Below are positions 24,660 through 36,300 of a DNA stretch of 64,000 bases, in pieces. The translations under genes were made by a program, and so were the position numbers. The notes beneath the pieces are model-generated. The model made no database searches. It saw only the letters and a program-made list of their open reading frames with translations, and was not told where the DNA came from. Within the stretch, counting starts at the first letter, position 1, and each line of letters starts with the position of its first letter. This DNA comes from Casuarius casuarius (taxonomy: Eukaryota; Chordata; Aves; Casuariiformes; Casuariidae): positions 805,109 to 869,108 of the forward strand of contig PTFA01000317.1 of NCBI GenBank assembly GCA_003342895.1, in the 5' to 3' direction.

Positions 24660-25930
24660 AACAACGGCGCGAACAGCACTGCGGGAGCCGGGGCATCTCC
24701 CGGGCAGCGCTAAGTGGGCGAGCGCTTCTCACTCCGTGCCCGCCTCGGTGCTTTTCGGCACCGTCCGTCGCCGGCGATGCCCGGGGCGGCGGCGGGTGTT
24801 TACGGGGTGTCAGCAGCGGGGAAGCGGCGCCTCCTTTGTGCGGGGGGCCGAGGCGCCGCGGGCGCCCACCGCCGCCGAGAGGCCCCCGCCGAGGCCCCGC
24901 TCCCCTCCGCCGACACCGGGCCCGCTCCGCCTCGCCGTCGCGGCCCGGAGAGGCCCGGAGCGGGGCCTTCCCCCCGCGCGGGGCAGCGCAGGCCCCTCCG
25001 CCAGGCCCGCCGCCTATCGCGACTCGTCGCGACACCCCCCCGCGCCCTGTCACGACGCGGGGGGAGGGGCGGCGCCGAGGGGTGTTTCCCGGCCGCCCCG
25101 GTGGCCCCGCCAGGCCGCCCCCGCTCCGCGCACACACCCCGCGGCCTAGCGGGCCCGGCCNNNNNNNNNNNNNNNNNNNNNNNNNNNNNNNNNNNNNNNN
25201 NNNNNNNNNNNNNNNNNNNNNNNNNNNNNNNNNNNNNNNNNNNNNNNNNNNNNNNNNNNNNNNNNNNNNNNNNNNNNNNNNNNNNNNNNNNNNNNNNNNN
25301 NNNNNNNNNNNNNNNNNNNNNNNNNNNNNNNNNNNNNNNNNNNNNNNNNNNNNNNNNNNNNNNNNNNNNNNNNNNNNNNNNNNNNNNNNNNNNNNNNNNN
25401 NNNNNNNNNNNNNNNNNNNNNNNNNNNNNNNNNNNNNNNNNNNNNNNNNNNNNNNNNNNNNNNNNNNNNNNNNNNNNNNNNNNNNNNNNNNNNNNNNNNN
25501 NNNNNNNNNNNNNNNNNNNNNNNNNNNNNNNNNNNNNNNNNNNNNNNNNNNNNNNNNNNNNNNNNNNNNNNNNNNNNNNNNNNNNNNNNNNNNNNNNNNN
25601 NNNNNNNNNNNNNNNNNNNNNNNNNNNNNNNNNNNNNNNNNNNNNNNNNNNNNNNNNNNNNNNNNNNNNNNNNNNNNNNNNNNNNNNNNNNNNNNNNNNN
25701 NNNNNCCCCCCCGCGACCCACCTCAGCGCGCGCGGCGGGCGGCGCGCGAGACCTGCTGCGCGGCCGTTAACGGCTCCCCCCCCGGCGGGCACTGCGCGCG
25801 CGCGCGGCACCAACCGCCACCCCGCGGCCGTTGGCCACGCCCACCGCCCGCTGCGGCGTTACCCCTGGAGCCTACTGAGGGCACCGCTGTGCGCTGCCTG
25901 CCCCCTACGCCCCTGAGGGGCGCAACGTGC
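24660..25930 (-). promoter_or_regulatory. HP1BP3: CpG island, probable HP1BP3 promoter and non-coding exon 1
   Basis: CpG density and GC content rise sharply at about 24660 and fall after about 25930, on both sides of an assembly gap. The island sits at the 5' end of HP1BP3 and upstream of its long first intron, as expected for a housekeeping chromatin gene. GC-box-like sequences (GGGCGTGG on the minus strand near 25838) are present. The start site and exon 1 donor probably lie in or beside the gap and cannot be fixed. Confidence 0.7.
25161..25705. other. Assembly gap (545 N)
   Basis: This is an uninterrupted run of N within the most GC-rich part of the HP1BP3 promoter CpG island. Both flanks are very GC-rich, so failed sequencing of a GC-rich segment is the likely cause. 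The true length may differ from 545. Confidence 0.99.
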
Positions 25931-28900
25931 GCTTGAGCTGTCCCATTCCTTGGGCCGGTTGTCCCACTGCGGCCTCATGTCTTTGCGTCTGCCTCTCGCT
26001 TACACCCATCCTGCCGCTGCTGGACATTTTCTATCGAAAAGCCGTTAACAAGTTCTCCCCTGCAGGAAGGATGCCCCTTGTAATAAATAAATAAATGCTC
26101 TTGCTCCAAGTTTTTTCATTTCTCAGCTTTTTTCCCTTTTTTCGCTTAGACGGTGTCCCCCCCTTCCAAAGCCGCACTGCTGTGACCGTGATGGAGTCCC
26201 TTCACCTGTAAAAACACCCCGGCTCCGTTCGGCGCCGCCTTCCCTACTCCAGGTTGTCCCGGCCGCTGCTTTGCTTTCGCACGGCCCCTCGAACAGCCCC
26301 GGCGGCGCCTCAGCCAGATGGCTCTGCTTTGCGAAACATTCCTCCGTCTCTCGCGAGCGCGAAACGCCGACCCTGCAGCTGCAGGAAAAATGCACGCCTT
26401 GGCCTTCCCCCCTCGCGGCGCCTCTCCGGCAGCAAGCGGAAGGTGGAGGGGAGCAAGCGGCAACGCGCTCCTTCCTACCATAATCTTAAAACGCGATGAA
26501 GGAAAGGATGAAATCGCCCCAGCTGCCCTCCCCTCGCTCGCTGCAAGGCTCCGTGCAAACCCCCAGCACCGGTGTTCGCGGAGGTCTAAGCAGAGAAAGG
26601 CTTTTGTTGTCCTTCCCCCCATTTTCATCTCCTCCACGCGCAGCTCGTTTAGATGCACTGCTTCTGTGAGCATCGGTAAAACTTAGCGTGTCAAGAGATT
26701 TAGCAGGATTTCCATCCCCGCAGCCTGGGAGGCTTTCCAGAGCCGTACTTCTATTGGAAACATTAAAACTCCGCTGGGAATGACCTGTTGTACTTCTGCT
26801 GGAAATACGTCCGGTGACAAACTCCACTGCGGGGTCACAAGACGCTCCATTAGCTTCCTTACCCTATGCCAACTAATATTTTCCCCGTTATGCCACAGCT
26901 TTTATTTGACATGAACATTTCTCGCTTTACAAGCACTGCCCTTGAGTTACTTAACAGTTACCTGCCACGTATTGTACCAGTTACGGCTTTCGCAATTATG
27001 TTTTTAACACAAGATTGCTATTACTTTGAGTGATAATTCATTGAGTCCTGGTGCCCCTTAAAAGCCTTTATCATGCTGTGCACGTTATACGTGGAAACCA
27101 GCTTCTGCTAACGCGGTCTCGATCCTGCGGGCTGAGCGAGCGCAGTATCCTTGTGGCCAGCTTCCGCTTTAATGTTCGCCTGCAGCAGCGCCAGCCTTCA
27201 GGTTTGATTATATTCAGGCCTTGCCTCTGGTGTCGTCGCCCTCCCTTGGCAGGTTTTTTCGTTTTCCGTTTTCACCTCGACTTTCACATTTGTTTTATGA
27301 AGCCTTTTAAAAAATTAGAAACTTCTTGGCGCACGGCTCTGGGAGAACTCGAGCCTTTTTCCATTTCCTCCGGGGTCTAATCACAAGCAGGCTTGCGGGG
27401 GGACCTTCTCCATGTTGCCTCCCTCTTTCATCCCTACAGCTTCACGGACTGCTGCTGCTTGTCCACCTCGGGTGGCCCGCGACGCGGCCGCGGAGATCCA
27501 GCGGGACAGCCACGAGGAATCCTGCACCGCGTGGAGGTGCACGGTCCCTGCCGCCCTGGGGCCTCCCGGGCATCGTCTTTGATCTCCTTATTCAAACGGC
27601 CTCCCAGTAAATTTTCTTGGTACTTTTCCCATGGCCTGTTCTGCTTTCCGCTGTGTCCTGTCTCCCGGCTGCTCCTCTGTTGATGCTGCCTGTTACCCAT
27701 TAAGGCTCTGGTTATCATCTCTTTCCAAAACATTGGAAAGGGGCTTTCTGTTAGTCTGTGCATTTTCAAACCCACCAACCCAATTTTATATTAGTTCCCA
27801 GCAGGTGAATAAAAATAGGCTTAAATAGACTTGTTTTAACTCCTTCTGGAGCAAGGTTGACCCTATGTGTGGTAGAAGGGTTGTCACCCGGGCTTCCTCC
27901 CAGGCCACCAGAAACAGGCGCCTCCTGACGTGACGTGGCCGGGATTGCGCCCCAGGAGTGACTGCTTCGCGCCTCTGACGGGAAGGGAGCCTACTTCGAA
28001 GCTCCTCCGCAGGCTGCTGCTTTTCTAGAGCTGCTCAAATCCAAAACGGGTCCTTATGGCCTTGGTGAGGAGGCAGCTGCTCTCGTCACCGGGAGGCTGG
28101 GGGCTGTGATTTTTCTGGAAGGGATGATGCTTTTGGCGTTAGAGCCGTGACTTACTTTACACAAAGCAGGCAAGTGAAAACGACAGCTTCCCTATGCTGA
28201 GCAGGGGTCAGAGTCTACCAGCTCCGAGTTTCCCACCAGGAGAACACACCTCTTCCCCAGCTGTGTCCCCACAGCTCGTATCCGCCAGCGGGAACGCTTG
28301 TGCTTTATTAAATTCCTTCGCTCTCCTGGCCAAACACTATTTCAGGTTAAAATTGGCTAGCAGCAGGCCGCGGCACAAAGCACGCCGCGGCTGCGCAGGT
28401 GATAACGTGCTGTGGGTAACGCCTCCTCACTGGCACGCTTTACCAGCCGCAAAGGCTCGTTTCTGGCCGCCGCGCGTGCTCAGCACGTCCCCGTGGTCCG
28501 CAGCAGGCGCATGCGGCCCGGCTGCACGCTGGCCCCCGCGCTGCTTCCTCGCCGATGCTGCAGCTGCAGCAGAGCGGAGCCGTGCCAGCCTGGCTGCGAA
28601 GGCAGGGGACCTTTGGGCCGAACGGGAATTTAAAGCATTTTTGGCGACGGCTTTTGCTGGAGGTGTGCGGGCAGCTCTGCAGCGCTAGCTTGTCTCTCCA
28701 CGGGAAATTCGGTCAATCCGCTTTTCTTCGAGATGCACAGCCACGGCCTTATTACAAGGGGCATCCTTCCAGCAGGGCTGGCCGGTAGGCGAACACAGCC
28801 GTGAGCTGTGGCATCGCCATAAATCAACGGAGCTGCGGCGCTGCAGCCATGCAGAGCGTGCAGGAGGCCGAGCGCCCGTTCCCTCCCCAGGGCAGCGGGT

Positions 28901-30960
28901 TTTGAGGCACTACGCCAGTCCCCAGCACATTTAGGTCACACACAAGCAAACGGGAGGTGGCCTGGGCTGATGGATTATTCGCTTAGGGCCATCTTTAATG
29001 GCAGGACAGAGCCTTCGCGCTGGGTGTTATTTCAGAATCGCTTATTCAGCAACACAAACTACCAGCTTTCCCTCCTGGGCTGGATGGTAATACCCGCATC
29101 AGCTGCGATGAGCTTTTCGGCTGCCTTCGCGCTCTTCTCCGCAGCGCTGTGATAAAACGCTTCTAGCAGAGCTCGACGCGGTGCTAGGTAACGCTCTGCA
29201 GCCCGCGAGCTTGGTGAAGCTCCGCTTCCCCACAACATCTGCTGTTAACCCTCGCGGAGGGCTGGAACAGGACGACGGAGCGGCACGCAGAGCCTCAAGA
29301 CGCGTGCCACGGCGAGGGCTCACCGTTCTGCGGTGGTACAGACTTCCGAGCTTCCTTAACGCGCAGGTCGCCTTCCCCCAGACCCTGCTCTCCTTCCCAA
29401 TCTGCAGTCACAGCACAAACATCCCCGCAGCTGGGACACCAACTGCAGGCTTGGACAAATTCCTCTTTGGAAAGCACTGAATGGAGTGGGAGCTGCTTTT
29501 ATTTCTGTTGCCGTTTCAGTGCAATTTAGCAGCTGGAAACGAGGAAGGGAAACCAGTGCCGCACGACCACAGCTTTCCACAGATCATGGTCTGGGCATCC
29601 CTGCAGCAGCATTTAAATGAGCCGAAGTTATTTCAGCAAGCCACAATTACGTGATTGCTACCACAGGTGGCAACCGGAGCCCTTGGAAAATGCAAGGAGA
29701 GGGGAAGAAACGTTCCGGTGCGTCGCCTCAGATATCTGCAGGGATTTAGTCGCGCTTCTGGCAGCTGGCTGGGCGAAGCAGCCACTTGCTGCGGTCACTT
29801 GCCCGTCGCCGCGGCTTTCCTGCAACAGCTCCTTGCAGATGATCCATCCACGGAGCTGGGCTGGGACACGGGCGGCGAAGCAGGACCCCCGGCCTCAAGC
29901 CTGCGAGTCCCAGGCTCCGTCCTGCGGCCGATGCAGCTCGCAGGCGGCCCTGAGGCCGCATCAAACCGCTGCTCTAAGCCCGTACCACGTGCGGGTCCTT
30001 GCTTAGGTGGCCTGGGATCAGGGAGCAGCACAGGGCCAACGTCTTCCAAAGAGCAGAAGTCCAAGCTGACTGCTTCTGCCTTAAGAAATATAAGATGGAT
30101 GCAAGAGCATGGGAGGGTTTGGGGGAACGGTGGTCAGCTTAGTGCCCACAAAGCTGAACCCGTTTGCATCTGTGAAACGACTCAAACACAAGCGACCAGC
30201 GCTGGGGCATGGCCGAAAGGGCTTTTCTGCTCTGCAGCCAACGCTTCTGACACCGACTCAAAGTCCCTCCATCGGTAAAAACAACTCATGCTGGAGCTAA
30301 ACGTAGCGGGAGCGATCACAGGCACCCTTTGGCAACAAGATGCCGACATCTGCAATTGGTTTGAAATGTTTTCAGGACGCTCAAGCAAGTTAACGGGACT
30401 TTTCAGAGGCCCTGTTTTCCTTTATCACAAAAAACGGAGTTGTCTGCAGGCTTGGAAGGGAAAGTGCTTCGCGACGCAGGAACAAAGCAAACACCAGTGT
30501 CCGTTACTACCGACTTAAACACGCATCGTGTGCACTTAGCGTAGGATAAAAGGGTTGCAAACACCAACCCAAACTGCTGAGGAGCAGCCTGGAGCCTACG
30601 AGTCTGGCAGACCCGGAGCGAGGCACAAATCCTGCCCAACTTCTGCAGAAAGTTTCTCCGCTGAAGAAGCGCGGCGAGCTGGCCCTGCACTGCCTTTCCG
30701 ACACGCTTTCCCACGGGAACCTCCCGCAACGACCCTCGTTTCGGTTTCAGGTATCGTGTAAGGCCAGACCGAAAACATCCACAAACCTCCCTTCCTGGCG
30801 GGGAGCAGGTCCCCTCCGCCCGGGCGCTCGCGGCTCCCGTCCCGGCTTTCCTTCCGGAGAGAGCGCCCGTCACCGCGGCGGCGGGTCCCACGGCGAGGGA
30901 AGCGGCCGAGCTGGGTGTCACGCAAGCAGATACATACATATGCATATATTAAGGGTGAGA
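25931..30960. other. Intergenic region between HP1BP3 and EIF4G3, no gene recognised
   Basis: About 5 kb of moderately GC-rich sequence lies between the HP1BP3 promoter and the EIF4G3 3' end. A short AAAT run (TAATAAATAAATAAATG, near 26082) is the only simple repeat of note. Several open frames of 100-200 codons exist on both strands, but none shows a recognisable protein or a splice structure. An antisense transcript from the promoter is possible but unsupported. Confidence 0.55.
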
Positions 30961-31025
30961 TTTTTTTTTTTTTTTAACAAAACATCAGAGAAAAGTGTTT
31001 TATTGTTACTAAAAAAAAAAAAAAA
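30961..31025. repeat. T15/A15 inverted homopolymer pair around the EIF4G3 poly(A) signal
   Basis: T15 at 30961-30975 and A15 at 31011-31025 are separated by 35 bases that contain the transcript-strand AATAAA. On RNA the two tracts could pair as a U15:A15 stem. Confidence 0.85.
30999..31004 (-). terminator. EIF4G3: Probable distal EIF4G3 poly(A) signal AATAAA
   Basis: This canonical hexamer on the minus strand is followed 23 bases later by a genomic A15 run (30975-30961), a spacing typical of a cleavage site. It lies between a U15 tract and the A15 tract. Confidence 0.55.
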
Positions 31026-31312
31026 CAATGCTCCAATGCTCTAGTGTTTCAGGCCATGGATTCTCCGGCTCGGCTCCGTGGCGGGGAACACGGCAACAGG
31101 AAAAGCGTCCCGTGGACGTCTCCCCCTCCAGCCACCACCCGGCACCCTCCTCCCCTCCCCTCGGTGATCAAACAACATCCTTATGCAAGTACAGCAATTG
31201 TTTACATGTAAAAGTAAGGTTAGGAAAGTATTTAATGTAGTTGTAGCCTTTTTTTTCCTTGTTTTTCTTTTTTTTGTAAAAAAAGAAGTGATTTAGCAGC
31301 TGGAGAGAAAGA

Positions 31313-31917
31313 GACAGCGCCGCGGGAGCAGCTCGCGCCGCGCAGGCCCCCGGCACTCGCTCCGCAGGTCGCCGCGCTCCGCGGACCAGTTCGCGCGCTC
31401 GGCTCGGGGCTTCCCGGACGCTGCAGACTGTATCATGGCAGACGCTTCTTCACAGTGAGAGCCAGCAGGTCGTCTTTGGTTGTTGAAGAGAGACACGCGA
31501 GAGACTTACTGCACTGGGGAGCAGCTCGGTTTGGAGGGCCGCGGTCCTCGGGGCCCGCGCGCTCTCCCGCGGCGCCCGCTCGGACTTTGGACACGGCCAC
31601 GGGCTGGGCAGAGCCGGGAGGAGCACCGAATCGCTCACGGCGTCGCCTCTTTTGCTCCATCGCGCCGGTCGCTTGCTTCTCCACCGCGACGAGTCTTTGG
31701 GTCCCTCTGGCGCAGCAAGGCGAGCCACGAAGGGCCGTCGGTCGGTCGTCGGGCTCCAAAGGCTGCGGCCGCCGCAGCCACCGCTCTCGCACCAGCACGA
31801 CGCCGCTGCTCCGAGCCACGCGACACCGGGGCCGGGAAGGCAGCGGGGAGCAGGTCCCGGCCGCCCGGGCACCCTCCGTGGCACCGCGGCCCCGCCGGCT
31901 GCTCCGCCGCCGTTAAG
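31313..31917. other. CpG-dense block inside the EIF4G3 3' UTR
   Basis: About 600 bases of very GC-rich, CpG-rich sequence are bounded on both sides by AT-rich, T-run sequence. Open frames on both strands reach 150-220 codons, but this follows from the composition and none is recognisable. It could be a CpG island of an unannotated transcript or GC-rich 3' UTR. Confidence 0.55.
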
Positions 31918-32007
31918 TTCTCTCTGCAGAAAAGGTCTCCCAAGCAGCAACCCCCTTTACAAGTGCTCTCACCCCTTTTTGGTCGACACGCATACAGACA
32001 CACACTA

Positions 32008-32030
32008 TATGTACACAATTTGGATGTACA
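32008..32030 (-). promoter_or_regulatory. EIF4G3: Pair of Pumilio-type elements in the EIF4G3 3' UTR
   Basis: On the transcript strand, TGTACATC (32030-32023) is followed seven bases later by TGTACATA (32015-32008). The second fits the UGUANAUA Pumilio consensus exactly; the first deviates at the last base. PUF proteins usually repress or destabilise such mRNAs. Confidence 0.45.
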
Positions 32031-32130
32031 CAATGGAAAGGAAGCCAGCACCGCCCAGAGAGGGTGCACACATTCAGCAGCTGTCAAAGGAGAAGTCGCT
32101 TTACTTTCTTTTAAACTTGCAATGTTTGTC

Positions 32131-32136
32131 TTTATT
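32131..32136 (-). terminator. EIF4G3: Candidate EIF4G3 poly(A) signal AATAAA
   Basis: The plus strand TTTATT gives AATAAA on the transcript strand, about 1.05 kb after the stop codon. It lies just on the stop-codon side of the Pumilio sites near 32008-32030. Confidence 0.35.
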
Positions 32137-32328
32137 TTGTTCTTTATATTTTGAAAGTGAAAAGAAATAGTATTGAGTCAATTTCTTTTTTTCCTTTTTT
32201 TTTTTTTTTTTGGTAAAGTAAAGATAACTGATGATTTTAAAAGAGAACAAGGCAAATTAATGATCATTGTACTTTTTCTCCAGAACAATTTTTTTTTTTG
32301 TTAACATTTTAAAAAGTTTTCAGGCTTT

Positions 32329-32330
<2 letters not shown>

Positions 32331-32362
<32 letters not shown>
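32331..32362. repeat. T32 homopolymer (A32 in the EIF4G3 mRNA)
   Basis: This is thirty-two consecutive T on the plus strand, the longest homopolymer in the window. In the EIF4G3 3' UTR it reads as A32. It may be polymorphic in length and a source of internal oligo-dT priming. Confidence 0.95.
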
Positions 32363-32366
<4 letters not shown>

Positions 32367-32378
32367 ATTTGTTCTATG

Positions 32379-32386
32379 TATTTACA
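32379..32386 (-). promoter_or_regulatory. EIF4G3: Pumilio response element TGTAAATA in the EIF4G3 3' UTR
   Basis: The plus strand TATTTACA gives TGTAAATA on the transcript, an exact match to UGUANAUA. It sits just upstream, on the transcript, of the A32 tract. Confidence 0.4.
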
Positions 32387-32714
32387 AGCCTTAAAGTTGC
32401 TCTAAAGGTTCTGAAAGTATCACTAGTACTTTTTTTCCCCAGGGTAGCACTGTTTTGAATGAGTTATTTTCGGAGCACTCTGGTCCGCAGCGGTTTTCTC
32501 AAATGCATTTCCTTCCGTTCCAAGGTTATGTACGTTTTGATTACTATTTTCTCTTAAATTTCTGAAGCAAGCTGAGAGGCAGGCAGAAAAATCTGATGAC
32601 AATTAAAAAAAAAATTGATCTCTTCCTCATCTAGCTTACCCCTACCCCCTTGAAAGTTTTGTCTATTTATCATGCTTTGAAACAAAACTGAGGTGCGTAT
32701 GAAGGGGAGGGAAA

Positions 32715-32720
32715 TTTATT
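32715..32720 (-). terminator. EIF4G3: Candidate proximal EIF4G3 poly(A) signal AATAAA
   Basis: The transcript strand reads GAGAAATAAATTTCC, a canonical hexamer about 470 bases after the stop codon. Use of this site would give a short 3' UTR lacking the Pumilio sites and the CpG-dense block. Confidence 0.35.
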
Positions 32721-33188
32721 TCTCTGCTTTTGTTCTATTATACAATTTGTTTACAGAAACTGCAAATTTAAAAATTACACTGGCATTTGCAGTCCTTAAA
32801 ATAATAAATTAAAAGTTTTCAACTTTTTTTTTTTTGCTAAACAGATTTGTTTCGCTTTGTGTTTTTGTAAGTATGAGTCCTTGTTTAAAAAGAAAAGAAA
32901 AAAAAAGATTAAAACAGAAAATATTTTCTATAAATAATACATGTATTTTGGTTTAGTGCTCCCGCCCTCAGGTTTGAAGTTTGCTTTGTTTTTCAAGTAC
33001 CTTTTTTTCCTCCATGATCACCTTTGTGTTTATCTATTTTTACCTCTCCCACTCGTGCATGTGTGGGGGAAGGGGGGGGTCTGCGCGAGAATTGGCCTTG
33101 CTGCACTGTGATTGGCGAAGACGTGAAACTTTTTAAAAAAATACTTAAATTGTTTCTTTTGTTTTTTTTTTTTTCTGTATTTTAAGTT

Positions 33189-33370
33189 TTAATTATCCTC
33201 CGACTCCTCTTCGGCCTCCCGTAGCCACGTGAAGAACGCTGTGACAGATTTTAGCGCTACTCCTTTCCCATTCTGCTCCGCCGGGTCCTTGCTGCTCTCC
33301 CACTTGTAGAAGGCATCCTCCGATATTACCTCCTCATCATACAGGCAATCAAAAAACATCCGCAACAAAT
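33189..33370 (-). CDS. EIF4G3: EIF4G3 last coding exon (end of W2 domain, stop)
   Basis: This exon encodes [20 protein letters not shown], then [20 protein letters not shown] and [19 protein letters not shown], with TAA at 33189-33191. The aromatic/acidic AA-box motifs typical of W2 domains (MNK1 contact in eIF4G) are intact. The acceptor is CATTATTGCAG. Confidence 0.97.
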
Positions 33371-36300
33371 CTGCAATAATGGAATAATGGAGAGAACATC
33401 TGTAAGCACTGTGCGGTTTAAGTCGGCGGACAAAGCCGCACAGTTACGGATAAGGGGATTAACATGACCTTTAAAGCAAGGGATGCAGACGCAAGTAAAA
33501 GCAAGGCCTGTTACTAAATTATTGCTTCCTGGCTGGTTAGACACAGCTGAGAAGGAAGCCAGGTCCCTCTGACGCTGCCTGATGATACGTAGAAACGGCA
33601 GAGCTGGGAAAGCAGCCGTGGCAACATATAGTCTAGGGATTGGCCAGCTAACAGCATCCGCAGCGGCCAGTCCCCCTCGCATGAGACCGCCCGACCTGGC
33701 AGCTTGGCTCCTCTCCAGCGCTGATGTTCAGGGCAGCGCTTGGTTTTCTGCGGCTCAGCAGGAGGGATAATGAATGACTATCAGAAACATTTACAGCTAA
33801 GTATGACCAAGTTGGATGTTCTGGTGCACTCCTTCCTTTTGTGCTGCAGACTCCCCGGGTATTCCCATTTCTTTGGCAACCCCTCCACCCTTTTCCCATC
33901 AACGCTTTCCTACAGCGTTTCTGGGACAAGACTCATCAGTTGTCCAACTCATTTTACTCACTCCAAGGCCGCACACATCTGTGGTGCAGCACTGCAATGC
34001 AATTGCAATGAGCGGTGCTCTCGCATGTCTAGGTATTGCAAACCTCGACAGATAATTTTCTGTGTTTCCCTATCTTGGCGTCACAGAGGTTCCTTCTATA
34101 TGGCTGCTTACAGGAGCAGCCAGGAGAAGAGCACACCTCCAGCCAAGCATCTGGGGAACCGGACTGCTCTAAAAGCTGAAAGCAGAAACTACTGCAAGCT
34201 GTTTTCCCTCATCTTCTACATATAAATGTAAAAAGTTGGCTTCACTGTCAGGAAAAGCACATCCCCTTCCCCACTCTTATCACTAGACTTTACTCTCACA
34301 GAAGCAACTTTTCCTTAGGCTGTCAGGATTCAAATCCCCAGCGCAGAGAACACTTACTAGGAGGCTGATCAAGTTTTACTATTGATGCTTGTAGTGCATA
34401 AAGTGCTTGTAGTTCCTTCTCTGTGTCTGAGTCTAGGTACTTGAGTAAGATCGGCACTCTCTGTTTGATAACAGCAGTGTCCACACGGAAGCTAGAAGAG
34501 TCCGCTGAAGAAAAGAGAAGAAAACAGGGTTAGCTTTGGTAGGTGGCAGCAGGGGCAGCTCTTTTATCACCTTTACTTATTCAAATAGAAATCACAGATA
34601 TGAGTTAGTGCAGAGAGAAAAAAGGATAAGAAAAAAATTAGGAATCGAATATCTCTGATCAATGGCTACTTCTGGAATTCCTGATTCTTCTTACTGCCCA
34701 AACTCCACTGGTATCTCCGGTGGCCCTGCCAGGTCCCTAGCCAGCCTGCTGACAAGAGCAGCAGAATTACTACCGTACTTTGCAGTGCAAATCACTGCTT
34801 TCCCACAGACAACCGGGTGCCCAAAGCGCACACAATGGCTAAGCTAAAGTCTCAGCTACAGGGGAGGTTTTGAGAGAAGTATACCTTTTTCTAAAAACAC
34901 TACAGCAGAAACAGAATCATACACTGCACGTGACATAGAAGATCAGAAATATATTAAAATACATGTTAGAAGTCCACTTCCTTCAGCAGCAACATGGAGA
35001 AATTATTCAGCAGCTTTTAAGCAGGACATGCTAAAAACACAACTAAGAGATTTTTAGAAAACAAAGAAAAAAATCTCAATTAGAGGCAAGATAGAAAAGT
35101 AAAACAACAAGATGTTACCGATACACCCCCAGCAGAGACACATCGGGGAACCCTTAGGCATTTGTCATAAACTCCTGTGTCATTTAGCCATTAACACTAG
35201 GTGGCATCCGAAAGATTCTGTTTTCTAGGAAGAAAGGAACTGGGTTGTGTCTTTCCCCTTGCATCCACGCAGAGGCAAGATGAAATTCAGACCAATCCCT
35301 CCACCAAGCATGACTCTTACAGCTAGGAGCAGAAATGGGTGCTTTACAAGCACAATTCCTTTGCCTTGCAGATGCCAACAGTAAAATTAAAGGAAACGAT
35401 GTGAACAGGCCAGATGTTTCCACTGGCTAGCAGCGCTTTATTCAACCCCCTCGAGGGTCTGGTGCTCACACTTCTTTTTTAGGAACCCACCCTCTCCTTG
35501 CAGTTGCAGCCGACTGCCATACCCCTGGGGCGTTACGGCTCGATGTACATTCAAGTAATCCATATAAACTCTTTCCAAAAATGCCACTCACTGGGGACAT
35601 AAAAACTATTAACAAGCCAGAGATGCAAGCTGGCTTCTCCTCTTCTGCAGCCCACACTTCCAACGCACACGTGGCAATCTGCGGTGGCAGAGCACCCACG
35701 CGCCCTCGCTGCCACGGGAGTGGAAATGCTAATTATCTTAATAACGTCTAGCGCATTTCCACCTTCGCTGGGAAAGAATCAATGAGCAAACCAGCATTGC
35801 TCAGTCGTCTGAAATGTGTGCTGAGGCAAAGTCACTGGGACACTCTGGGGAAGGGACCAGACCAGGAGTGGAGAACACCATCACCAGCAAAGTGCCCGGC
35901 TGTCGCAAGTGAGAGTGAACACTTCGCTCTTGGCACCATTTCAATATGGTGCAAAAATCTTAGGGGTGTGTTAAAAAGCAGCCCGAGAGGAGAGGAAAAA
36001 GTGATATAAACCTAAAAAATGAAAAACAATTCCTGGCACATTTGATTGGTTTGTTCGGTGTTTGCATTGCAAGTTACTCACCTATAATAGCTGCTTTGCA
36101 AACTGCTGTCATTAAAGCTCTAAGGAATGTAGGTGAACTCATCTGGCTTTCATCTAGATTAGCCTGAAATCAAGAGTAAATGGACCAGTTAAAAACACTC
36201 CAGTGCGTAAGAGCAACTGTTTCCAAAATCCACTGCTGAATTTGGCAGGAAGTGCAAATTCAGCAAAAGCTGCTGCAGTAGGAAACCAATTCACCCCTTT

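Larger units (their letters stand above)
30976..33188 (-). other. EIF4G3: EIF4G3 3' UTR
   Basis: This is transcript-strand sequence after the EIF4G3 stop codon, down to the A15 run that follows the most distal AATAAA. It is unusually patchy. The stop-proximal kilobase is A-rich with homopolymer A tracts of 11-32 bases, then a CpG-dense block occupies 31313-31917. Two perfect Pumilio elements are present. Earlier AATAAA hexamers mean shorter 3' ends are possible, so the full length is inference. Confidence 0.6.

Noticed and set aside
24714..25936. Open frames of 190-400 codons across the HP1BP3 promoter
   Set aside because: They run through 545 N bases, and their ends are GC-rich low-complexity translation. 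They are artefacts of the gap and composition.
26082..26098. Plus-strand AATAAATAAATAAA as a poly(A) signal of a plus-strand gene
   Set aside because: No plus-strand gene is recognisable upstream. It is better read as a short AAAT microsatellite.
31450..32170. Overlapping frames of 150-224 codons on both strands at the CpG-dense block
   Set aside because: Frames on both strands overlap, the composition explains the lack of stops, and no protein family is recognisable.
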